The notes under the pieces were generated by a model. It was not told the origin of the DNA. It ran no database searches and worked only from the letters and a program-made list of their open reading frames with translations. A stretch of 12,705 nt of DNA from NCBI GenBank assembly GCA_946480485.1, contig CAMLJW010000110.1, forward strand, positions 1-12,705, written 5' to 3'. Both the position numbers and the translations under genes were made by a program. This document shows positions 8,204 through 12,705 of the stretch, one piece after another. Each line of letters opens with the position of its first letter. Position 1 is the stretch's first letter. Source of the stretch: an uncultured Streptomyces sp. GTDB lineage: Bacteria; Actinomycetota; Actinomycetes; Streptomycetales; Streptomycetaceae.

Positions 8204-8551
8204 TGCGGCGAACAGCGCGCGACGCAGTTCGTCGGGGCGGTCCAGCAGCTTGGGGTTCTTCTTCACCGGCAGCAGGCGCCCGTCTGCGGTCCGCAGCAGT
8301 CGTGCAGCCTTCGCCCACTCGACCAGCAGCGTGAGGTGGTACAGCTCCTCGCTGGACTTCGTTTTGAACGTACGGTCTCCGATCACCGGGTCCATCCGGT
8401 CGCCGGTGTCCAGAATCTCCACCAGCGCCCGCGCGTCGGCGAGCGTCACACGGCCGGTCTGGGTCAGCTTGCGACCCGCACCGACCCAGCCGACCAGCGC
8501 TCGCACCTGCTCGACGGTCCTGCCTACTGCCTCGCCCATGTTGACCCACAC
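8182..8551 (-). pseudogene. N-terminal fragment of a conserved actinobacterial protein, 3' end lost
   Basis: About 123 residues of a protein with motifs VGAGRKLTQTGRVTLADAR, RTFKTKSSEELYHLTLLVEW and KKNPKLLDRPDELRRALFAA. I recall this kind of N-terminal region from larger streptomycete hypothetical proteins, some of them linked to the pRiA4b ORF-3 family; that is recollection, not a search result. The similarity fades at PHIGPAV, and the frame ends at a TCA at 8159-8161 inside the truncated PIN gene, so the 3' end has been deleted. The start is uncertain: GTG 8551 or ATG 8539, neither with a clear RBS. It is divergent from the HTH-protein gene, 120 bp away. A matching C-terminal fragment of the pRiA4b ORF-3 type lies at 11628-11858, in the same position relative to the second copy of the HTH-protein gene. 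Confidence 0.6.
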
Positions 8552-8661
8552 GTTCCGGCTCGATTGCGCCCGTTGCCACCAAGCCCAGGATGACAGGCGG
8601 CGGGTAGCTGGGCCGGGATGCCCTCAGGTGCACTCCGTCGTGGGGCGTGACGCGGGCGTGG

Positions 8662-8667
8662 CAGACT
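8662..8667 (+). promoter_or_regulatory. -10-like CAGACT before the HTH-protein gene
   Basis: CAGACT differs by one base from the common actinobacterial -10 TAGACT and ends 6 nt before GTG 8674. Because no RBS precedes either GTG (8647 or 8674), a leaderless transcript starting at 8674 is the simplest reading. Confidence 0.45.
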
Positions 8668-8673
8668 GCGACG

Positions 8674-9396
8674 GTGACCACGCACGACGAGGAACTGCTG
8701 GCCCGGGTACGGGAGATGAGGGAGCGCGGCAGCGCGCCGAAACAGATCGCGAAGGCGCTGGGGCTGCGTCCGGCACAGGCCACCGCGCTGGTGCGGCGGG
8801 TCGCCGAAGCGGCGCAGGCGCACACTCCACCAGACGAGCGGCCGGTGGTGGGCTGCTGGGTCAATGCGGGGTGGAGCGCCGGACTGGACATGACCGGGGC
8901 CCCGGACTGGGCGGTGGCCGACCCGATCGGCCAGGAGCCGGATCCTGACACGGGTGGCTTCGCCCAGATCTTGCTGGCCCGCCAGGAACGGGCCAGCAGG
9001 GTGACCGTCACCGGTTTCCTGGTGGATGTGTACTGCTTGGGGGTGAAGAACGTGACCAACCCGGAGGTGATGGGTTCCGGCTCCCTGACCACATACGTAC
9101 CGATGTACTACTCGGCTTTCGCCCACCCGCCGCTGTCGATCAGCGTGGAGCAGGCACAGACGATCGTGCGCGACGCGGTCACCTACGCCGGCGGCCTCGG
9201 CTTCGAGCCCGCGCCCGGCTTCACCGACGCCGCCGTACACCTGGGGACCCCACGCGGCGATCGGCCCACCATCGGCTTCGGCCGGGACGGTAAGCCGTTC
9301 TATTTCTCCGGTCCCAACGACGACCCGCGCAAGGTGGTGCAGACGCTGCAGCGCACCTGTGGGACCGGCAACTATCACTATGTCGCCCACCTGTAG
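8674..9396 (+). CDS. HTH-domain protein of unrecognised family (copy A, full length)
   Basis: 240 residues from GTG 8674; GTG 8647 would add nine. Residues ~6-46 (EELLARVREMRERG, KQIAKALGLRPAQATALVRR) form a helix-turn-helix. The remaining ~190 residues are a domain I do not recognise, with the motifs GWSAGLDMTGAPDWAVADP, VDVYCLGVKNVTNPEVMG, SVEQAQTIVRDAVTYAGGLG and GRDGKPFYFSGPNDDPRKVV. No signal peptide or membrane segment is visible. The last 111 residues are repeated at 11869-12206 (about 91% DNA identity, mostly conservative changes), so this part of the gene has been duplicated. It is followed after 9 nt by the start of another gene and is divergent from the fragment at 8182-8551. The acidic, cysteine-containing central part might bind a ligand, but there is no direct evidence for a function. 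Confidence 0.75.
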   Translation: MTTHDEELLARVREMRERGSAPKQIAKALGLRPAQATALVRRVAEAAQAHTPPDERPVVGCWVNAGWSAGLDMTGAPDWAVADPIGQEPDPDTGGFAQILLARQERASRVTVTGFLVDVYCLGVKNVTNPEVMGSGSLTTYVPMYYSAFAHPPLSISVEQAQTIVRDAVTYAGGLGFEPAPGFTDAAVHLGTPRGDRPTIGFGRDGKPFYFSGPNDDPRKVVQTLQRTCGTGNYHYVAHL

Positions 9397-9496
9397 GAAC
9401 GGGACGTGAGCGGCACGAAGCAGGGAATACGCGCAGTGGCACCGGTCGAACGGGAACAGGAGTCCACCGACGCTCCGCGGGTCCGGCACACCGAGC
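9059..9496 (+). repeat. Duplicated segment, copy A
   Basis: From 9059 the sequence matches 11869 onward in the same orientation. Over 9061-9396 I count 31 mismatches in 336 bp and no gaps. Similarity continues past the stop codon into the next gene until GTCCGGCACACCGAGC ends at 9496. Copy B carries about 19 extra bases just after the HTH-gene stop. Confidence 0.85.
9406..9496 (+). pseudogene. First ~30 codons of a second gene, truncated
   Basis: A GTG at 9406, with AGGAAC at 9395-9400 upstream, opens the frame MSGTKQGIRAVAPVEREQES and continues to PRVRHTE. The copy at 12235-12612 goes on from the same point with HEAQAGLLAVLRLCAAGKLR; here the matching sequence stops at 9496 and unrelated DNA follows. 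In the intact ancestral arrangement this gene would be the operon partner of the HTH-protein gene, 9 nt downstream. The copy-B version suggests a helicase-associated (XPB/Ssl2-like C-terminal domain) protein, with low certainty. Confidence 0.55.
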
Positions 9497-9897
9497 CATC
9501 GCCCCGCGCCGTCGCAGAGGGCGGCGCCAGGGAATGGTCGTTCCCGGTTACTTCGAGCACCTCACGTCGGAACTGGGCGGCGAGCGGCTGAGCCGCGCAT
9601 TCGAGCGGGTTGGGCACCATCCCACCGGCCCGTTGCTGTCCTCCCTGGTGAGGACCAGCGAGATCATTCGCACCGAATACCGCTGGATCGAAACGGGAAC
9701 CGTTCTGCTGCTTGTCGCACTTCCGCAGTTCGCCGTCACCCTACGGCCGACATGAGGGAGAGCACGAAGAGACCGACTGGTTGGACGATCATGTCCAGCC
9801 CCAGCCGGTCCGAGACACCTGCCCGCTCCTGGATGGGACCCGATGGGACTGTCGCGGAGATCGATGTCGCCCGGCACCCCGACGCCGCGGCACGCTC
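9497..9897. other. About 400 bp of junction sequence with one doubtful small ORF
   Basis: This lies between the truncated gene and the Phd-RelE operator. The only plausible coding stretch is 9534-9755 (+, 73 residues, MVVPGYFEHLTSELGGERLS to FAVTLRPT). It has regular codon use and a hydrophobic stretch VLLLVALPQFAV near its end. It matches nothing I recognise and may be a fragment of a longer gene. The section 9757-9897 shows no convincing gene on either strand. No repeats or insertion-sequence ends were seen. Confidence 0.3.
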
Positions 9898-9922
9898 ATG
9901 TACATCTGCTACATTTGTGACA
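9898..9922 (+). promoter_or_regulatory. Promoter and operator of the Phd/YefM-RelE operon
   Basis: ATGTACAT (9898-9905) is an 8-bp palindrome containing TGTACA, the core of known YefM operators. A second inverted repeat, TGT-G-ACA, lies at 9916-9922, and TACATT (9910-9915) between them can serve as the -10, ending 6 nt before ATG 9922. The antitoxin would cover the promoter when bound, giving autorepression. No RBS is present, so the mRNA is probably leaderless. Confidence 0.6.
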
Positions 9923-10203
9923 TGAGTGATCCCGTGGTCGAATCCATGGCCGATGTCCGCAGCCACCTTGCTGATGTCATCGATCGCGCTCGTCGGGAGG
10001 AAACCCCGACGATCATCACTCGGCGTGGCAAGCAGGAGGCCGTGGTGATCGACATCCAGGAATACCAGCGCCTGCGTGAGATTGCGGAGAGCGCCGAAGA
10101 GGCGTGGCTCAACCAGATGGCCGACGAAGCCGAGTCCGAGGATGTGGAGGGGTCGGTCTCCCTCGAAGAGATGGCCGCCTTGCTGCGCGCTCATCAGGGC
10201 TGA
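9922..10203 (+). CDS. Phd/YefM-family antitoxin
   Basis: 93 residues. The N-terminal part (VESMADVRSHLADVIDRARR, then TPTIITRRGKQEAVVIDI and EYQRLRE) is the typical Phd/YefM dimerisation and DNA-binding fold, about residues 5-52. The C-terminal tail is strongly acidic (DEAESEDVEGS) and ends in a helix (LEEMAALLRAHQG); it should be the toxin-binding region. The frame is open further upstream, but similarity begins at this ATG and a TGTACA operator lies directly before it. The RelE-type toxin gene follows after 4 nt, so translation is coupled. Unlike the two RHH-PIN modules in the window, this pair appears complete. The antitoxin is expected to neutralise the toxin and repress the operon together with it. 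Confidence 0.9.
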   Translation: MSDPVVESMADVRSHLADVIDRARREETPTIITRRGKQEAVVIDIQEYQRLREIAESAEEAWLNQMADEAESEDVEGSVSLEEMAALLRAHQG

Positions 10204-10207
10204 CCTC

Positions 10208-10489
10208 ATGGGGTACGTCACGCGCTTCACACCCCACGCTCAGCGGGACATGCTCAAGCTCCCGCGCCCGGACGCCCTGCGCATTCTGCACTGCCTCACC
10301 GAACTCCAGAAGGCGATGGACGCGGGAGACACCGCGTCGTTCGACATCAAGGCCCTCCAGGGGCACAGTGCCCGCTGGCGGCTCAGGGTCGGCGACTATC
10401 GCGTCGTCTACACCGTCGAGGACGGTCAGTTGATCGTGTGGGTCCTGGCCGTTGGTAACCGTCGCGACATCTACCGCCAAGTTCCGTAG
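10208..10489 (+). CDS. RelE/ParE-family toxin
   Basis: 93 residues, the normal size for RelE-like mRNA interferases. Start MGYVTRFTPHAQRDMLKLPR is the usual N-terminal strand and helix. The core KALQGHSARWRLRVGDYRVV carries basic residues Arg58, Arg60 and Arg65, and the C-terminus VLAVGNRRDIYR holds Arg85/86 and Tyr89, at positions where RelE proteins have catalytic Arg and Tyr residues. Family members cleave mRNA in the ribosome; a ParE-like gyrase activity cannot be excluded from sequence, although the G-x-x-R-x-x-Y ending favours RelE. ATG 10208 lies 4 nt after the antitoxin stop with only a weak RBS, so it depends on coupling. A strong hairpin 125 bp downstream can end the transcript. Confidence 0.9.
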   Translation: MGYVTRFTPHAQRDMLKLPRPDALRILHCLTELQKAMDAGDTASFDIKALQGHSARWRLRVGDYRVVYTVEDGQLIVWVLAVGNRRDIYRQVP

Positions 10490-10613
10490 GCCGGGGTGCA
10501 GGTTGATGCCGACTGTCCGCCGGGAGTTACGGAGGCGTACGCCTGCCTGTTTGTCGAGATGTTCCGAATGTCGCCTATAAACGCAAACCAAAACTGCAAC
10601 CGACGCACACGAA

Positions 10614-10641
10614 GAGCCGAGCCGCAATCGCGGCTCGGCTC
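10614..10641. terminator. Perfect 12-bp hairpin terminator
   Basis: GAGCCGAGCCGC (10614-10625) pairs perfectly with GCGGCTCGGCTC (10630-10641) around AATC. It can end the RelE operon from the left. On the minus strand it lies just downstream of the tRNA-Ser fragment and is followed by a T-containing tract, so it is probably the original tRNA terminator. Between the toxin stop (10489) and this hairpin there is no gene, only an AT-rich patch at 10572-10600. Confidence 0.75.
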
Positions 10642-10648
10642 CTCATTT

Positions 10649-10662
10649 CGCCTGATCAGGCG
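10649..10662. repeat. 14-bp perfect palindrome
   Basis: CGCCTGATCAGGCG reads the same on both strands. It sits between the terminator and the tRNA 3' end, and could be part of the tRNA processing or termination region or a protein-binding site. Confidence 0.4.
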
Positions 10663-10666
10663 GCTG

Positions 10667-10719
10667 CGGAGGATACGAGATTCGAACTCGTGAGGGTGTG
10701 AACCCAACACGCTTTCCAA
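10667..10719 (-). other. 3' half of tRNA-Ser(GGA), probable attachment site of an integrated element
   Basis: On the minus strand the sequence runs from TTGGAAAGCG (anticodon GGA and 3' anticodon stem, 10719-10710) through a long class II variable arm, then the T arm ACGAG-TTCGAAT-CTCGT (10691-10675), to the acceptor strand ATCCTCC with discriminator G at 10667. The 5' half (acceptor, D arm, 5' anticodon stem) is absent; unrelated sequence precedes the anticodon loop. Tyrosine integrases often cross over at the anticodon loop or 3' half of tRNA genes, leaving such a fragment at the far end of the element. No intact integrase is in the window. Confidence 0.8.
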
Positions 10720-10750
10720 CTGTTCGTTCGGGCGTCCGGCGAGGGCCGGG

Positions 10751-10834
10751 GACGTTCTGACCTGCGGTGGAGCGGGTGGTGGCGGGCGTTTCGGATGGCG
10801 CTGGACGGGGGTGAATGAGACCAAGACTGAGACC
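10751..10834 (-). repeat. 84-bp relic repeat, copy 2, beside the tRNA fragment
   Basis: This is the partner of 7475-7558, with two TGAGACCA octamers at 10816-10823 and 10828-10835, again 12 bp apart. Its position, about 30-115 bp from the tRNA-Ser 3' half and on the side away from the tRNA 3' end, is where an integrase gene end or integrase arm sites would be expected next to attP. It ends only 12 bp before the PIN toxin stop codon. Confidence 0.55.
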
Positions 10835-10845
10835 AGAGCGCCGGG

Positions 10846-11271
10846 TCACACCTTCTTGATGACGATCGACTCCGGGACCAGCTTCTCCAAGTCGTCCACG
10901 TCCGAGGTGAAGACGGTGACTTGCCCCTTCTGCTGTCGTGCGATGACGGCGAGCACCGCGTCGATCGCGTACCTGTGGCCGTGCAGCTTGGCATCAGCCA
11001 GAAGGCGGCGGGCCTGGCGGGCCTCGTCCTTTCCGATGTCGGCGACCTTGAGCCGGGAGAGAACCCAGTCCCAGCGCTGCTCGGTGGTTCTGCCGTCGTA
11101 CGCCTCGACCAGTGTCATCGGCGACGTCACCACCTCGGCTTCGCCTCGGGCCGCGAGGTCGATCCAGGCGATCATCTCGCGGTCGCCTCGTACGGCCAGG
11201 GACAGGGCTTCGCAGTCGAGTACGAGGACGCGCAGTGGCCGCTGCCTGTGCTCACCGGCCCGCTTCTTCAC
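10846..11271 (-). CDS. PIN-domain toxin (VapC-like), complete
   Basis: 141 residues with all four acidic PIN residues: Asp19 (LVLDCEA), Glu56 (TLVEAYD), Asp104 (HRYAIDAV) and Asp124 (FTSDVDD). These bind the metal ions for RNA cleavage; VapC-type toxins usually cut tRNA or rRNA, and the target here is unknown. GTG 11271 overlaps the antitoxin stop in GTGA (11268-11271), the classic coupled arrangement, with GGAG a few bases upstream. It is a paralogue of the truncated PIN gene at 7910-8203: both have LVLDCE, an E-A motif after ~37 residues, W-VLS and DIG/HIG with DEA or EEA. The paralogue shows what this protein would lose if cut at the same place. The basic N-terminal extension KKRAGEHRQRPLR is not part of the PIN core. 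Confidence 0.85.
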   Translation of the reverse strand: MKKRAGEHRQRPLRVLVLDCEALSLAVRGDREMIAWIDLAARGEAEVVTSPMTLVEAYDGRTTEQRWDWVLSRLKVADIGKDEARQARRLLADAKLHGHRYAIDAVLAVIARQQKGQVTVFTSDVDDLEKLVPESIVIKKV

Positions 11272-11549
11272 GCGGCCTCTCCGGCGTCGTGCTTGCCGGC
11301 GGCGCGGCGGCGCTCGTGCTCGGCGTCGAGATCCTCCAGCTCCTCGAACGCTGCCGTGCGCTCGTCCTCGGTGAGGGAGCCGTGTTCCTCTTGCAGCCAG
11401 TCGGACAGTTCCCGTAGCCGGTCGCGGTCGCGCTTGAAGCGCAGGGCCTCGGCGACATACGCCGACAGGCCCCGTTCCGCCGCCTCCCCGCGGATCTCGT
11501 CCAGGAGATCCGCGGGGATCGTCACCGTCACCTTCTTGCTCGTCGCCAT
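11268..11549 (-). CDS. Ribbon-helix-helix antitoxin of the complete PIN module
   Basis: 93 residues from ATG 11549. The N-terminus MATSKKVTVTIPADLLDEIR, then GLSAYVAEALRFKRDR, is a clear ribbon-helix-helix domain (strand KVTVTIP, helices ~14-25 and ~29-43). The C-terminal half is charged and acidic (EEHGSLTEDERTAAFEELED) and should bind the toxin. Its stop overlaps the toxin start by 4 nt. An in-frame ATG at 11561 exists, but the AGGAG before it is only 1 nt away, while TATGGT fits a -10 for a leaderless start at 11549. The pair probably represses its own promoter. It is the same type as the 94-residue antitoxin at 7644-7928. Confidence 0.85.
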   Translation of the reverse strand: MATSKKVTVTIPADLLDEIRGEAAERGLSAYVAEALRFKRDRDRLRELSDWLQEEHGSLTEDERTAAFEELEDLDAEHERRRAAGKHDAGEAA

Positions 11550-11556
11550 ACAAGAG

Positions 11557-11562
11557 ACCATA
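11557..11562 (-). promoter_or_regulatory. -10 element for a leaderless antitoxin transcript
   Basis: On the minus strand TATGGT ends 7 nt before ATG 11549 and no correctly spaced RBS exists for that start. This repeats the layout seen before the other two antitoxin genes. No convincing -35 is visible. Confidence 0.4.
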
Positions 11563-11627
11563 CTCCTGGTGTTGCCCCCCTTACCAGGGCGTTCCGCGAA
11601 CAGTGGCGTGGCCGGACGGCTCGTCCT

Positions 11628-11858
11628 TCACGCCGCTGTGAGGAGCAGGAGCCGCGCGTTGGCCTCGTCCGGCGCGAAACGGTCAGCGGCGAATTCCGTG
11701 GCGGATCGAAGTTCGAGCCACTCCAGCATGGCGTGGTGTTCCTCATGAGCCGGGTCGGCGAGGATCACTTTGAGATCGCTGTAGCCGGGGGCGCCGCCGC
11801 AGTCCTCGGGCGGGCACGCTCCGGCACCGTCCACGCAGTGCGGATAGTGAAGCCCGGC
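11628..11858 (-). pseudogene. C-terminal fragment of a plasmid pRiA4b ORF-3-like protein
   Basis: On the minus strand the frame reads LHYPHCVDGAGACPPEDCGG, then GYSDLKVILADPAHEEHHAM and LEWL, and ends in FAPDEANARLLLLTAA with a stop at 11628-11630. The ACPPEDCGG-G-Y pattern followed by LADP-H-EH-LEWL is characteristic of the end of pRiA4b ORF-3 family proteins (Pfam PRiA4_ORF3), whose function is unknown. The upstream 300 or more residues are missing: the gene is joined near 11858-11869 to the interior of the duplicated HTH-protein gene, which runs on the opposite strand. This mirrors the N-terminal fragment at 8182-8551, which lies divergent from copy A of the same HTH gene. Confidence 0.65.
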
Positions 11859-11868
11859 TGCGGCTGGG

Positions 11869-12206
11869 ACCCGGAGGTGATGGGTTCCGGCTCCCTGACC
11901 ACGTACGTACCGATGTACCACTCGGCCTTCGATCACCGGCCGCTGTCGATCAGCGTGGAGCAGGCACAGACGATCGTGTGCGACGCGGTCACCTACGCCC
12001 GCGGCCTCGGCTTCGAGCCCGCGGCCGGCTTCATCGACGCCTCCGTACATCTGGGGACCCCGCCCGCCGATCGGCCCACCATCGGCTTCGGCCGGGACGG
12101 CAAGCCGTTCTACTTCTCCGGTCCCTACGACGACCCGCGCAAGGTGGTCCAGACTCTTGAGCGTACCTGCGGTCCGGGCAACTACGACTACGTTGCCCAC
12201 CTGTAG
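11869..12206 (+). pseudogene. HTH-domain protein gene, copy B, lacking its 5' half
   Basis: This encodes the last 111 residues of the protein at 8674-9396, starting at PEVMGSGSLTTYVPM and ending NYDYVAHL with the same stop. I count 31 base and about 14 amino-acid differences, no frameshift and no internal stop. The first ~129 residues, including the HTH, and the promoter are missing, replaced by the pRiA4b ORF-3 fragment in the opposite orientation. The open frame extends upstream to 11733 but that part is antisense to the fragment and has no family character. The intact frame suggests the truncation is fairly recent or the remaining domain is still translated. Confidence 0.75.
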
Positions 12207-12325
12207 ACGCGTTCCCCATCGGTAGGAACGAGACGCGAGCGGCACGAAGCGGGGAACACGAGAAGTGATACCGGTCGAACAGCAACAGGAGCCCACCGGC
12301 ACTCCGAGGGTCCGGCACACCGAGC
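11869..12325 (+). repeat. Duplicated segment, copy B
   Basis: Direct repeat of 9059-9496, offset 2810 bp at its left end. After the HTH-gene stop it carries about 19 additional bases (12204-12222, beginning TAGACGCG) before similarity resumes at TAGGAACG. It runs past the point where copy A ends and so preserves more of the following gene. Confidence 0.85.
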
Positions 12326-12612
12326 ACGAGGCGCAGGCCGGTCTGCTGGCGGTGCTGCGTCTGTGCGCCGCAGGGAAGCTGCGGTGCAGTGAGAAGACCC
12401 GTCGCCCGGCGCCGCCACTGTCGCGGCGGTCGCCGACGTCCTGGAGGGCGGCGACTTCGAATGCGAGGACGAGGCACTGGCAGCCCTCGTTGTCAGCGAC
12501 CGCCGCCTGCGCGCGTTGTGCACCCGGCTCGGCGAACGCCACCTCGTGGTCTCCCGAGCAGCTACAGGCATTTCGCAAGGCCACTCGCGCCCTGGGCTAC
12601 CCGCTGGGATGA
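12235..12612 (+). pseudogene. Frameshifted, internally deleted gene downstream of copy B (helicase-associated-like)
   Basis: The start codon equivalent to GTG 9406 is GCG here (12235-12237). The first frame gives VRHTEHEAQAGLLAVLRLCA and KLRCSEKTRRPAP, then a one-base loss near 12411 moves the frame to TVAAVADVLEGGDFECEDEA and LVVSDRRLRALCTRLGERHL. Near 12557 the sense returns to the first frame with PEQLQAFRKATRALGYPLG and TGA 12610-12612. The last part resembles the end of XPB/Ssl2-like helicase C-terminal domains (a decision from pattern, not a search). The N-terminal and C-terminal parts look too close together, so a large internal deletion around 12475 is likely. It can no longer encode the full protein. 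Confidence 0.6.
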
Positions 12613-12628
12613 GGCGAGCAGACTCTTA

Positions 12629-12703
12629 GGGGCGCCCCAGGGCCGGGCCCGGGGGCGTACGTCGATGCGGGATCACTGGTCACCGCGGGAGCCGTCCGCG
12701 GTG
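12629..12703. terminator. Inverted repeats at the right edge, possible terminator
   Basis: GGGGCGCCCC (12629-12638) is a palindrome, and CACCGCGG (12681-12688) pairs perfectly with CCGCGGTG (12696-12703) around a 7-nt loop. They could mark the end of a gene lying to the right on the minus strand. Nothing else is recognisable between 12613 and 12705. Confidence 0.35.
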
Positions 12704-12705
12704 CG

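Noticed and set aside
10572..10600. AT-rich patch with TATAAA as a + strand promoter
   Set aside because: No gene starts downstream on that strand before the terminator and tRNA fragment.
10667..10745. A full tRNA-Ser gene
   Set aside because: The sequence upstream of the anticodon loop cannot form the acceptor, D or 5' anticodon strands, so only the 3' half is present.
7475..10834. The 84-bp repeats as ends of an insertion sequence
   Set aside because: They are direct rather than inverted, only about two-thirds identical, and no transposase lies between them.
11733..12206. Treating the open + frame from 11733 as a complete 157-residue gene
   Set aside because: The first ~45 codons are antisense to the pRiA4b ORF-3-like fragment and have no match in copy A; the frame is a chance extension of a truncated gene.
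11628..12584. A 318-codon minus-strand frame covering copy B
   Set aside because: Only its last ~75 residues (11628-11858) have family character. The rest is antisense to the HTH-protein copy and the following pseudogene.
1..12705. CRISPR array or Cas genes
   Set aside because: No regularly spaced short repeats and no Cas-like proteins were seen.

Overview
The window is high-GC actinobacterial DNA, most likely from Streptomyces or a close relative. The evidence is very GC-rich third codon positions, frequent GTG starts, a fused PAS-GAF-PP2C-ATPase regulator of the streptomycete type, and a tRNA-Ser(GGA) 3' half. It falls into two parts. The left part (1-7324) holds ordinary full-length genes. 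The right part (about 7475-12705) is an accessory 'graveyard' of small toxin-antitoxin modules, truncated genes, a duplicated segment and relics of site-specific integration.

Left part, + strand: the 3' part of a PEP-utilising phosphotransferase whose histidine swivelling domain lies at the C-terminus (rifampin-phosphotransferase-like order), then an HD-domain phosphohydrolase, then a large regulator (PAS, PAS, GAF, SpoIIE-type PP2C phosphatase, RsbW-like ATPase). The gaps are only about 25 nt, so this looks like one transcription unit. A convergent hairpin separates it from a minus-strand gene for a secreted M36 (fungalysin-type) zinc metallopeptidase with FTP, carboxypeptidase-regulatory-like and discoidin-like domains. 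That gene has a good RBS and a TTGACA-N17-TCGACT promoter.

Right part: (a) an 84-bp segment with paired TGAGACCA octamers (7475-7558), repeated in the same orientation at 10751-10834 beside the 3' half of a tRNA-Ser(GGA) gene; these look like relics of integrase-attP boundaries. (b) A ribbon-helix-helix antitoxin with a PIN toxin that lost its C-terminal third where it meets, tail to tail, a second truncated gene. (c) A 240-aa HTH protein of unrecognised family, followed by the first 30 codons of another gene. (d) A Phd/YefM-RelE module with a TGTACA operator. (e) A terminator, the tRNA fragment and the second 84-bp relic. (f) On the minus strand, a complete RHH-PIN module of the same family as (b). 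(g) A second, decayed copy of the (c) locus: the C-terminal end of a pRiA4b ORF-3-like gene, the last 111 codons of the HTH-protein gene (about 91% identical to copy A), and a frameshifted, internally deleted version of the next gene.

Copies A and B together imply an ancestral locus of three genes: a minus-strand gene, the divergent HTH gene and a helicase-related gene. It was duplicated and then eroded differently at each site. All three antitoxin genes and the HTH gene have a -10-like hexamer 6-9 nt before the start codon and no Shine-Dalgarno sequence, which suggests leaderless mRNAs. No intact integrase, transposase or CRISPR array is visible. All assignments come from reading motifs by eye; no database search was run.
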